From: Streptomyces sp. NBC_00083
GTDB lineage: Bacteria; Actinomycetota; Actinomycetes; Streptomycetales; Streptomycetaceae
Assembly: GCF_026343295.1 (NCBI RefSeq)
Contig: NZ_JAPELY010000003.1
Coordinates: 1,334,096-1,398,095 of the forward strand
DNA: 64,000 bases
Direction: 5' to 3'
Shown: one piece after another, positions 1 through 10,600 of the stretch
Position numbering within the stretch: the first letter of the stretch is position 1
Layout of the letters: every line of letters starts with the position of its first letter
Made by a program: the position numbers and the translations under genes
The notes under the pieces: generated by a model
Told to the model about the DNA's origin: nothing
Database searches by the model: none
Seen by the model: only the letters and a program-made list of their open reading frames with translations

Positions 1-1
1 C

Positions 2-592
2 GTCGCCGGTATCGACTCCGTGGCGCTCGCCGGGGATCTGTCGGCGATGGGCGTCCCGTTTCTCGCACGGGTGTCCTCGGACACCCCGCTGCGCCTGGAC
101 CGCGGCAGGCTGCCGCGGTACGGCGACCGCGGCAGGACCGCGGGGGAGCTTGCCGCATCGCTGGCCGGACTGCGGCGGCAGGTGAACCCGGGTGACGGCA
201 CCGTGACGGGGGTGGCCGTGCCCGTGGCGGTGCCGCATCCGGGTGCGCGGACCGGGGAGCTGCTGCTGGTGGGGGAGTGGCGGGCCGGCGCATCATCCGC
301 GACGGGCGCTGCCCTGTGGCTGACCAACCTCGAAGGGCCCTCCCTGGCCGAGCTGTTGCGCCTGACCCGGCTGCGGTCCGTCGTGGCCCGCGACTTCGCC
401 ACCGTGTCGGAGCGCGTGGGAGCGATGGACTTCGCGGGGCGGTCGTACCCCGGCTGGCACCGTCACATCACGCTCGCCTCCATCGCCCATTACTTTCTCG
501 TCCGGCAGCCGGACGTGGTGGTCGACCAGGTCAAGCAGCGGTCCAGCGCGCAGGGTGATGTGGACCACAGGAACCGACCTACCGTCCGGTAA
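2..592 (+). CDS. IS701-like DDE transposase, C-terminal part (cut by window edge)
   Basis: The frame is open from base 2 to a stop at 590-592, so the gene starts upstream of the window and only about 196 C-terminal residues are visible. The end of the protein has the segments ARDFATVSERVGAMDF and GWHRHITLAS, which match the layout of the conserved C-terminus of IS701-family transposases (an acidic residue, a short FEGR-like stretch, then W-x-x-H-x-x-L). The catalytic residues would lie mostly upstream. I could not find terminal inverted repeats after the stop. IS701-type genes are common at the edges of Streptomyces biosynthetic clusters. The family call rests on these two segments only. Confidence 0.55.
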   Translation, partial: VAGIDSVALAGDLSAMGVPFLARVSSDTPLRLDRGRLPRYGDRGRTAGELAASLAGLRRQVNPGDGTVTGVAVPVAVPHPGARTGELLLVGEWRAGASSATGAALWLTNLEGPSLAELLRLTRLRSVVARDFATVSERVGAMDFAGRSYPGWHRHITLASIAHYFLVRQPDVVVDQVKQRSSAQGDVDHRNRPTVR

Positions 593-711
593 CCTGACAC
601 TCTCCCCCTGCGCCGGGCGACCCGGGCGGCCATCGCTCCCTAATCTCAGGACCAACACACGAGCATCGTCGGTGACACTGGCGCGAGGGCGCCGGAACGG
701 GAGCGTGCGCA

Positions 712-1554
712 GTGCAGTTCAATCTCATCGGTTCCTTCGAGATCGTGACCGACGACGGCCGAACGCACGCCCCGAAGGCATCGAAAATCTGTCAGATGCT
801 CGCGGTGCTGGCGTTCCAGCCGCGCGAGGCAGTCGCGTCGGGGGTGCTCATCGAGGAACTCTGGGGCGATGCCGCGCCGAACAGCGCGATCAGGACCCTG
901 CAGACGCACGTCTACCACGCACGCAGGATGCTGGACGAGGTGCAGGCGGGCGACGCCCCGCGGCGCCTGCTGCTCACCCAGGCTCCCGGCTACCGGCTCG
1001 ACATCGCGGACGACGAGGTCGACATCCATGTCTTCGAGCGGCAAGTGCGCCGCGCACAGACGGAGTTGGCCGCAGGATCGCCCGAGAGAGCGGCACAGCA
1101 CCTCGACCGGGCGCGCCGATTATGGCGTGGCCCGGTACTGAGCAACGTACCCGTCGCGTCGGTGCTCAACGGGCGCATGGCCCACCTGGACGAGCTGCGT
1201 ATCCGTGCCCTCGAACTGCGGGTGGAGATCGAGAACCGCCTCGGGCGGTACCGGGAGCTGCTCCCCGAATTGCGGGCCCTGGTCAATGACCACCCGCTGC
1301 ACGAGTGGTTCCACGGCCAGCTCATCTCGGCTCTGCACCGCGCCGGCCGGCGCGGTGAAGCATTGCAGGCCTACCAGAACCTGTACGACGTTCTCGACCG
1401 TGAGCTGGGTCTGGAACCCTCCGCCGAGATCCAGCGGTTGCAGGCCGAGGTCCTCGGGACCAACACGCTGGACGCGGCACGGCTGAGGCCCCGTCACGAC
1501 ACGGGACTGCGCACGGCTGTCACCCCTTTGTGGGCGTCGGGCGTGGCCAGCTGA
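712..1554 (+). CDS. SARP-family pathway-specific activator
   Basis: A 280-residue Streptomyces antibiotic regulatory protein. Residues 1-95 form the OmpR-like winged helix (MQFNLIGSFEI at the start, LIEELWGDAAPNSAIRTLQ in the helix region), and residues 98-245 are the bacterial transcriptional activator domain, ending in the typical ELGLEPSAEIQRLQ. Length is normal for a small SARP without extra domains. The start is GTG at 712, fixed by homology to the MQF(N/R)LLG opening of the family. SARPs usually activate the neighbouring cluster by binding direct heptamer repeats near the -35 region, so the convergent PKS gene and its neighbours are the likely targets. A strong hairpin separates its 3' end from the PKS 3' end. 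Confidence 0.9.
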   Translation: MQFNLIGSFEIVTDDGRTHAPKASKICQMLAVLAFQPREAVASGVLIEELWGDAAPNSAIRTLQTHVYHARRMLDEVQAGDAPRRLLLTQAPGYRLDIADDEVDIHVFERQVRRAQTELAAGSPERAAQHLDRARRLWRGPVLSNVPVASVLNGRMAHLDELRIRALELRVEIENRLGRYRELLPELRALVNDHPLHEWFHGQLISALHRAGRRGEALQAYQNLYDVLDRELGLEPSAEIQRLQAEVLGTNTLDAARLRPRHDTGLRTAVTPLWASGVAS

Positions 1555-1619
1555 CGCCTTGAATCGTGGGCGCCCCCGATGCACAGGGGTTCCACTGCTG
1601 CCGTCGAATCCGTTGTCGA

Positions 1620-1654
1620 GGGGTCCTGGCCCGCCAGAGGCGGGCCAGGACCCC
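1620..1654. terminator. Bidirectional intrinsic terminator-like hairpin
   Basis: Perfect 16-bp inverted repeat (GGGGTCCTGGCCCGCC at 1620-1635 and its complement at 1639-1654) with a 3-base loop. It lies between the convergent 3' ends of the SARP gene and the PKS gene, 9 bases from the PKS stop. There is no clear T-tract, as is usual in high-GC actinobacteria. Confidence 0.8.
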
Positions 1655-1663
1655 TCTCGTATG

Positions 1664-4600
1664 TCACTCCATGTCGTCGAGGAGAGCGAAGAGTTCCTCG
1701 TCGCTCGCCGAGTCGAGACTCATCTCCTCGGTTCCGCCGGCGGCTGTGCCGTCGGCCAGGTGCAGGAGTTCACGCAGCCTTTCCGCCACCTGCTTCCGGG
1801 CCCCGTCGTCCGGGGCCAGCGCCCCGATCAGGGACTGTGCGCGCTCCAGATCCGCGAGGAGCGGCTCGGCGCCCGCCGCGGCGTCGGGTGTCCGGGCGAC
1901 CGTGATCTGTCCGGCGAGGAAGGCGGCGAGCGCGACCGGGCTCGGGTAGTCGAAGACCAGCGTGGTGGGCAGTCGCAGGCCCGTCGCCGCGTTCAGCTTG
2001 TTGCGGAGTTCGACGGCGGTGAGGGAGTCGAAGCCCAGTTCCTGGAAGGACCGGTCGGCCGGGATCGTGGCGTGTCCGTCATGGCCGAGGACATCGGCCA
2101 CCTGCGCCAGGACCACGTCGGCCAGCGCTTCCTCCCGTCCGCTCGCGTCGAGCGCGGCCAGACGCCGGGACAGGCCCGACGCTCCCTCGCCCCCTGCGTC
2201 CGCCCCGGAGAGCGCCGCCCTGCGACGGCGTGCGGCCGGCACCAGGGCCCGCAGGAGCGGGTGGGCCCCGTCGCCCTGGCGGCGCAGCGTACCGGTGTCG
2301 ATGCCGCTCGCCGCGAACAGCGGCCGTCCGTCCGCGACCGCCCCGTCGAACAGGCCCATCGCCTGTTGTGACGTCAGCGGTGACAGGCCGAGGCGGGCCA
2401 GGCGCCGCAGGTCCGTCTCGCTCAACCCGCCGCTGATCGTGCTCGACTGCGACCACAGGCCCCACGCCAGCGACGTACCCGCGAGCCCCAGAGACCTCCG
2501 GTGCGCGGCCAAGGCGTCCAGAAACGTGTTGCCCGCCGCGTAGTTGGCCTGCCCGGCATTGCCGATAAGACCCGCGATGGAGGAGTACACGACGAATGCC
2601 GAGAGATCCAGGTCCCGCGTCAGCTCGTGCAGGTTCCAGGCCGCGTCGATCTTCGGGCGCACCACCGCGTCGAGCCGCTCCGGTGTCAGATCGCCCACCA
2701 CGGTGTCGTCCAGGACACCGGCCGTGTGGACGACCGACCGCAGCGGGAACTCGTCGGGCACCGCCGCCAGCGCCGCGGCCAGCGCCTCCCGGTCCGCCGC
2801 GTCGCAGGCCGCGAACTCGACCGTGGCACCCGACTCCTCCAGCTCGGTCCTGAGTTCGGCCGCACCCGGAGCCCGTTCGCCGCGACGGCTCAGCAGCAGC
2901 AGGCGGCGTGCCCCGTGCTCGGCCACGAGGTGACGGGCGAGCACCTGGCCCAGCGTGCCCGTGGCGCCGGTGATCAGCACCGTACCGTCGTCCCACCGCG
3001 GAACGCGGTTGTCCGCGGCCCCGCTACCCGTTCCCTCCGAGGAACGGGCGAGGCGGGGAGTGAAGGCCCGGCCGGCACGCAGGGCGAGCTGCGGCTCGCC
3101 CGTCCTCGCCGCGGAGGGCACGCGCCACGCCTGCTCCACGTCGTCGAGGTCGATGAGGACGATACGGCCCGGGTTCTCGGTCTGTGCGACCCGCAGCAGC
3201 CCCCACACCCCGGCGTGCACCAGGTCCGGCACGTCCTCGGTGGGGCCGGCCGCCACGGCGCCCCGCGTCACGACCACGAGCCGCGCGTCGGCCAGCCGGT
3301 CGTCGGCCAGGAAGGCCTGCACCCGCTCCAGGACCCGGATCAGCTCCACACGCGCCAGACTTGCGATGCCCGTGCCGACGGAGACACCACTGGCCGACGC
3401 CAGCGACCACAGCACGGTACGCGCCTCCGCCTTCGCCACCCCGTCCAGATCCGGGTACGACACCACGGTGGCATCGGGCCAGGCGCCCAGCGCGACGAGG
3501 TCCGGCTCCGCCCCCTCGACCACATCCTCGATCTCGGACCAGGCCACCGGGAACAGCGCCTCCGGCCCCGTCTCCGCGGCCGCCCGAAGGGCCTCCCGGG
3601 ACAGCGGTCGCAGCGACAGCGAGCCCACGGACGCCACCGGTGCTCCCGAACCGTCAGCCACCGTCAGCGACACGTCGTCCCCTCCCGGGCCGCCGGGGTA
3701 GGCGATCCGGACCCGCAGGACGGTCGCCCCCACGGCGTGAACCCGTACGTCCGACCACGCGAACGGCAGCAACTCCGCGCCGGACTCCGCCGCGACACCC
3801 GGCAGCAGCGGGTGCAGTGCGGCGTCCAGGAGCGCGGGATGCAGCAGGAACGCACCGGCGTCATCGGCCAGGTGATCCGGCAGGACCACCTCGGCGAAGA
3901 CCTCGGCCGCGGCGCTCCAGACCCGGCGCAGCCCCTGGAAGGCGGGGCCGTAGACGTAGTCCCGCCCTGCCAGGCGCTCGTACACATCCGTGAGGTCGAC
4001 CTCCGTCGCACCCGGCGGAGGCCACTGCGTCAGGCCGGTGCCGACGTCGTCGGACCCGGCAGGGGCCAGTGCGCCGTGGGCGTGAAGAACCCAGTCGCCG
4101 TCGCCGACGCGGGCGTGGATCTCGACCGAGCGCGTGCCGCCACCGTCGGGCGCACCGACGGTCACCTGCACCTGGGCACCGCCGGCGGCCGGCAGCACCA
4201 GCGGCGCCGACAGCGTCAGCTCCGCCACGCGCTCCGCCCCCGCCTGATCACCGGCGCGCGCCGCCAGCTCCAGCAGGCCGGTCGCGGGCAGCAGCACCGT
4301 GCCCGCGACGGCGTGTTCCGCCAGCCACGGATGGGTCCGCAGAGAGAGACGGCCGGTGAAGACCAGCTCGTCGCGGCCCGCCATGCTCACGGCGGCCCCC
4401 AGGAACGGGTGGCCCACCGCGTCGAGCCCCAAGTCGGAGGCGTTCGCGGCGGGGGCCGGTGTGTCGAGCCAGTGGCGCCGACGCTGGAACGCGTAGCTGG
4501 GCAGCTCCACCCGGCGGGCACCGGGCAGCGTGGCCGTCCAGTCGGGACCGGCGCCGTTCAGGTGGAGCAGCGAGAGCGCGCCCACCGCGGTCTCGGCCTC

Positions 4601-7600
4601 CGGCCTGCCCTTGCGCAGGGCGGGGGCCAAGACCTCGGCATCGGTGTCGAGGGAGCCCTGCACCAGTGCGGTCAGGACACCGTCGGGGCCGAGCTCGACG
4701 AAACGGGTGACGCCCTCGGCCTCCAGGTAGCGCACCCCGTCGTGGAAGCGGACCGCTTCACGGATGTGCCGCACCCAGTAGTCGGGCGAGGTCAGCTCCT
4801 CGTCGGTGGCCAGCGTGCCGGTCACGTTGGAGACGATCGGGATGCCCGGCGCGCGGAACGTCAGGCCGGCCGCCACCGCGCGGAACTCCTCCAGCACCTC
4901 GTCCATATGGGCGGAGTGGAAGGCGTGACTCACCACGAGCCGTTTGGTCCGCGCTCCCCTGTCCCGCCAGCGGGCGGCGATCTCGTCGACGGCGTCGGCG
5001 TCCCCCGACACCACCACCGAACGGGGGCCGTTGACCCCCGCGACGTCCACGCTCCCGGCCCCCGCGGGACGGGCGTCGAGCGCCGCGCGCACCTCCGCCT
5101 CGGTGGCTTCGATCGCCACCATCGCACCCCCCTCCGGTGCGGCCTGCATCAGCCGGCCGCGCTCGGCGACCAGCACCGCCGCATCCGGAAGGGACAGGAC
5201 CCCCGCGACATGTGCGGCGGTGATCTCCCCGATGGAGTGACCGAGCAGGAAGTCCGGGCGCAGGCCGTGCTGTTCGAACCATCGGAACAGCGCCACCTCG
5301 ACGGCGAACAGGGCCGCCTGGGTGAACATCGTCTGGTCCATCAGCGCTGCGCTAGAGGAGCTCTCGGGGGCGAAGAGTACGGACTTGAGGGGACGCACGA
5401 GCTCGGCGTCCAGATGCTCCGCCACCTCGTCGAGGGCCCGCGCGAACGCCGGTGACGACGCGTACAACTCCCGTCCCATATTAATGCGTTGGCTGCCCTG
5501 GCCGGTGAAGAGGAACGCGGTCCTCCCGCTCGCGGCGCGGCCGCGCAGCACGTCGGCGGACGAACCGCCCCGGGCCAGGGTGTCGAGTCCGGCCAGCAGC
5601 GTGTCCCGGTCGGAGCCCACCACGGCGGCGCCGTACGCGAGCGAGGCCCGGCTCCCGGCGAGGGAGAACGCGACGTCGTCGACGGCGAGTTCGGGGTGTT
5701 CGGACACGTGCGTGTGCAGGCGGCGGGCCTGCGCGCGCAGGGAGTCCTCACCACGAGCGGTCACGATCCACGGCACCACGCCGTGGCCGCCCCCGGTGCC
5801 GGTGCCGGTGCCCTGCGCGGCGGGCACCGGCGGTTCCTCGATGATGACGTGGGCGTTGGTGCCGCTGATACCGAAGGAGGAGACCCCCGCCCGGCGCGGA
5901 CGGTCCGAGGCCGGCCAGGCGCGGGCCTCGGTGAGCAGCTCCACCGCGCCCGACTCCCAGTCGATGTGCCCGGACGGCTCGTCCACGTGCAGCGTGCGCG
6001 GCAGCTCCTCGTGGCGCATCGCCTGGATCATCTTGATGATGCCGCCCACACCGGCCGCCGCTTGGGCGTGGCCGATGTTGGACTTGAGTGAGCCGAGCCA
6101 CACCGGGCCCGCCCCGTCCCGGCGGTCCTGCCCGTAGGTGTTCAGCAGGGCCTGCGCCTCGATCGGGTCGCCCAGCGTCGTGCCCGTGCCGTGCGCCTCC
6201 ACCGCGTCCACGTCCGCGGCGGTCAGCCGGGCGTTCTCCAGTGCCTGCCGGATCACCCGCTCCTGCGCCGGGCCGTTCGGGGCGGTCAGGCCGTTGGACG
6301 CGCCGTCCTGATTGACCGCGCTGCCCCGCACCACGGCGAGGACCGTGTGCCCGTTGCGGCGGGCGTCCGACAAGCGCTCCACCAGGAGCAGCCCGACGCC
6401 CTCGGACCAGCCGGTGCCGTCCGCCGACGCGGCGAACGCCTTGCACCGGCCGTCGGCAGACAGGCCGCGCTGGCGTGAGAACTCCACGAAGGTGGTCGGC
6501 TGCGCCATGACCGTGACGCCGCCCGCGAGCGCGAGATCGCATTCGCCGGAGCGCAGCGCGTTGGCCGCCAGGTGCAGGGCCACCAGCGACGACGAGCACG
6601 CCGTGTCCACCGTCATCGCGGGGCCCTCGAGCCCGTAGGTGTAGGCCACGCGGCCCGACAGGACGCTGGAGAGGTTGCCCGCGAGCAGGAAACCCTCGAA
6701 CTCGCCCGGCGCCGCGTTGGCGCGGACCGGGTAGTCGTCGTACATGGCCCCGGTGAAGACACCGGTGCTGGTGCCGCGCAGCACCGCGGGATCGATGCCG
6801 GCGTTTTCGAACGTCTCCCAGGCGGTCTCGAGGAGCAGCCGCTGCTGCGGGTCGGTGGCGGTCGCCTCGCGCGGGGAAATGCCGAAGAACTCCGCGTCGA
6901 AGAGGTCGGCGTCGTGCAGGAAGCCACCGTGCCGGGTGTAGCTCGTACCGGCTCGCTCCGGGTCCGGGTCGTACAGCCCCTCCAGGTCCCAGCCGCGGTT
7001 CGAGGGGAATGCGCTCACCGCGTCCACGCCGTCGGCGACCAGTCGCCACAGCTGCTCGGGAGAGGCCACCCCTCCCGGGTACCGGCAGGCCATGCCCACG
7101 ATCGCGATCGGTTCGTCCGCCGCGCTCCTGCGTGGGGCGCGGGTGGCGACGGGAGCCTTCTCCTCGGCGATCCGGCCGAGCAGATGGGTGGCGACCGCGT
7201 TCGGCGCGGGATGGTCGAAGACGAGGGTGGTGGGCAGGCGCAGGCCGGTCGCCGTGTTCAGCTGGTTGCGCAGTTCGACGGCGGCCATGGAGTCGAAGCC
7301 GATGTCGTTGAAGGCGCGGTCGGGGGCGACGGACGCCGCGCCCGAGTGGCCGAGTACGGCGGCGACCTTGCCGCGCACCAGGTCGAGGACGGCCTCGTGC
7401 CGCTTGTCGGCGGGCAGCGCGGCGATCTGCCGCGCCCACGCCGAACTCCGGCCCGAGCCCGCCGAGCCCCGCGCGGCCCGGCGGGTACGGGCCGGGAGCA
7501 GATCGCGGAAGAGCGCGTGCTGCTCGGTGCCGGCCATGCGGGCGGGGCGCAGGGTCACCGGGGCGAGCAGGGGGGCGGTGCGGGTGAGGGCCGCGTCGAA

Positions 7601-10600
7601 CAGGGCGAGGCCCTGCTCCGGGGCGAGCGGGGGCATACCGGCCCGCTCCCAGCGGGCGACGTCGGTGGCGGTCAGCCGTGCGCCCATGCCCTGGCCCGCG
7701 TCCCACAGACCCCAGGCGAGCGACACACCGGCCAGCCCCTGGGCCCTGCGGTGTGCGGCCAAGGCGTCCAAGTACGTATTGGCCGCCGCGTAGTTGGCCT
7801 GCCCCGCGGTTCCGGTGAGACCCGATACGGAGGAGAACAGGACGAAGGCCGACAGGTCCAGACCGACCGTGAGGTCGTGCAGGTGGCGGGCGGCGTCGGC
7901 CTTCGGGCCGAGAACCGTGCCGAGGCGCTCGGGGGTGAGCGCCAGGACCGTCGCGTCGTCGAGGACGCCGGCCGTGTGCACCACGCCGGTCAGGGGGTGC
8001 GCCGCGGGAACCGTGTCCAGGAGTGTGGCCAGGGCGTCCCGGTCGGACACGTCGACCGCCTCGATGCGCACCTCGGCACCCAACTCGGCCAGCTCGGAGG
8101 CGAGTTCGGCGGCGCCGGGCGCCGTACCACCTCTGCGGCTGGTGAGCAGCAGCCGGCGCACGCCGTGCGAGGAGACCAGGTGGCGGGCGAAGAGCGCGCC
8201 GAGTCCGCCGGTGCCGCCGGTGACGAGCACGGTGCCGTCCGGACCGAACGCGGTGCGGGGCGTCGAGGCGTCGACCCCCGAGGCCACCGGGACGAGCCGG
8301 GGTGCGAGCAACTCCCCCTTTCTTACCGCGAGTTGGGGCTCGTCCGCGGCCAAAGCCGCCCGCAGGCCGGCCTGGTCCGCGGCGTCGTCCAGGTCGACGA
8401 GGACCAGCCTCCCCGGGTGCTCGGACTGTGCGGACCGGACCAGGCCCCACACCGGCGCCGAACCGAGATCGGTGACGTCCTCGCCGGGCCGGGTGGCCAC
8501 CGCGCCCGATGTCACCACGGCCATACGGGAGTCGGCGAACCGCTCGTCGGCCAGGAAGTCCTGCACCAGACTCAGCACCCGACGGGTCGCCGCGTGCGGT
8601 CCCTCGGCGGAGGGTGTGGCAGGGCGGACGACGAGCACGGCGGCCGGGTCGACGCCGGTGAGTGTCTCCCCGATGTCGGTCAGCGTGAGGTCGGTCTCCG
8701 GCCGCGGCGCGGAGACGACCGGCCAGCGCACCTCGTAGAGCGCGTCGGCGGCGGCCCGTCGCGCGGCACCGGCCAGCCGCTCCTTGGCCACGGGGCGCAG
8801 GGTCAGCGACGCGATGTCGGCGACGGGCGCACCGGTGCCGTCGGCGAGGGTCAGGCTGAACGTGTCCGACCCCCGCGGGCTGATCCGGACACGCAGTTCG
8901 GCGGCTCCGCCGGCGTGCAGGGTGACTCCGGAGATCGCGAACGGCAGTCGGATGGTGTCGGGTTCGGCGTCGACGGCCGCAGCCAGAACGAGAGGATGCA
9001 GCGCCGCGTCGAGGAGCGCGGGATGCAGCCCGTAGGAGCCGGCGGCCTCGGTGAGCGCGGCCGGCAGCCGGATCTCGGCGTAGCGGTCGTCACCGGCGCG
9101 CCACAGCCCCGCCAGGCCCTGGAAGGCCGGTCCGTAGGTGTAGCCGAGGGCGTCCAGGCGCTCGTACGCGTCCTCGATCGGCTCGGGCACGGCGTCGGCG
9201 GGCGGCCACTCGGTCAGCGGGTCGTGCTCGCGGTCGGCGGGGGCCGCCGGGGCGAGGCTGCCGGAGGCGTGCCGGGTCCACTGGCGGCTCTGCTCGCCCT
9301 CGGTGTCGTGCCCCGCGTGGATCGTGAAGGGGCGGGCGCCGCCGTGATCGGCCGCGCCCACGGTCACCTGGACGCGTGCGGCCTCGCCGTCGGCGAGTGC
9401 GAGGGGCGCTTCGAGGGCGAGATCTGCCACGTGCGGCAGCCCCAGGTGGTCGGCGGCGGCGACGGCGAGTTCCAGGAAGGCGGTGGCGGGCAGCAGCACG
9501 GTGGTGCCGATGGTGTGGTCCGCGAGCCACCCCTGTCCGGCGAGCGAGATCCGTCCGGCCAGGACGGTGTCCTCATGTTCGGCGAGGTCCACGGCGGTGG
9601 CGAGCAGCGGATGACCGGCGGCGTCGAGCCCGAGGTCGCGGGCGTTCGTCGACGGCTGCGGGGCCAGCCAGTAGTGCTCGCGTGTGAACGTGTACGTGGG
9701 GAGGTCGACGTGGGCCGTACCGGGGAACAGCGCCGTCGCGTCCAGCGGGGCGCCCGCTGCGTGGGCGCGGGCGATGCCCCGGACCAGGGTGTCGGCCTCG
9801 GGCCTGCCCGAGCGCAGCAGCGGGACGGCGCTGTCGTTCCCCAGAGCACTGTTCGCCAGGGCGCTGAGGACGGCGTCGGGCCCGACCTCGACGAGGACCG
9901 TGGCGTGCTGCCGGGCGAGTTCGCGGACGGCGTCGAGGAAGCGGACGGTGGCGCGGACCTGGCCGCTCCAGTACTCCGGCGACATGAGTTCTTCGGCGTC
10001 GGCGAGCAGCCCGGTGACGGTCGACACCAGCGGGATCGCCGGCGGGTGGAACGTGATGCCCGCGGCGATCTCGCGGAAGGCGTCGAGAACACCGTCCATG
10101 TGGGGCGAGTGGAAGGCATGGCTGACGGTGAGGCGCGTGGTCTTGCGGCCGCGCGCGCTCCAGACGGCGGCGATCTCCTCGGCGGCGCCGGCGTCGCCCG
10201 AGATCACGACCGAGCGGGGGCCGTTCACGGCGGCGATGCTCACGGCCCGCTCATGACCGGCGAGCGTCACGAGGACCTCGTCCTCATCGGCCTGCAGGGC
10301 GATCATCGCGCCGCCGGGCGGGGCCGACTGCATCAGCCGGGCGCGGGCGGCGACCAGGGTCGCGGCGTCGGCGAGCGAGAAGACGCCCGCCACATGGGCC
10401 GCGGCCAACTCGCCGATCGAGTGCCCGGCCAGCAGGTCCGGGGCCAGGCCGTGGTGGGCCAGGAGCCGGAACAGGGCGACCTCGACGGCGAACAGGGCGG
10501 GCTGGGTGTACGCGGTGCGATGGATCAGTGCGGCGTCGGGGCCCTCCGGGTCCGCGAAGAGCACATCGCGCAGCGACCGCTCCAGCTTGCCGTCGAAGGA

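Noticed and set aside
2501..5455. Open frame of 984 codons on the plus strand
   Set aside because: Antisense to PKS module 2; Arg/Gly/Gln-rich with no recognisable domain.
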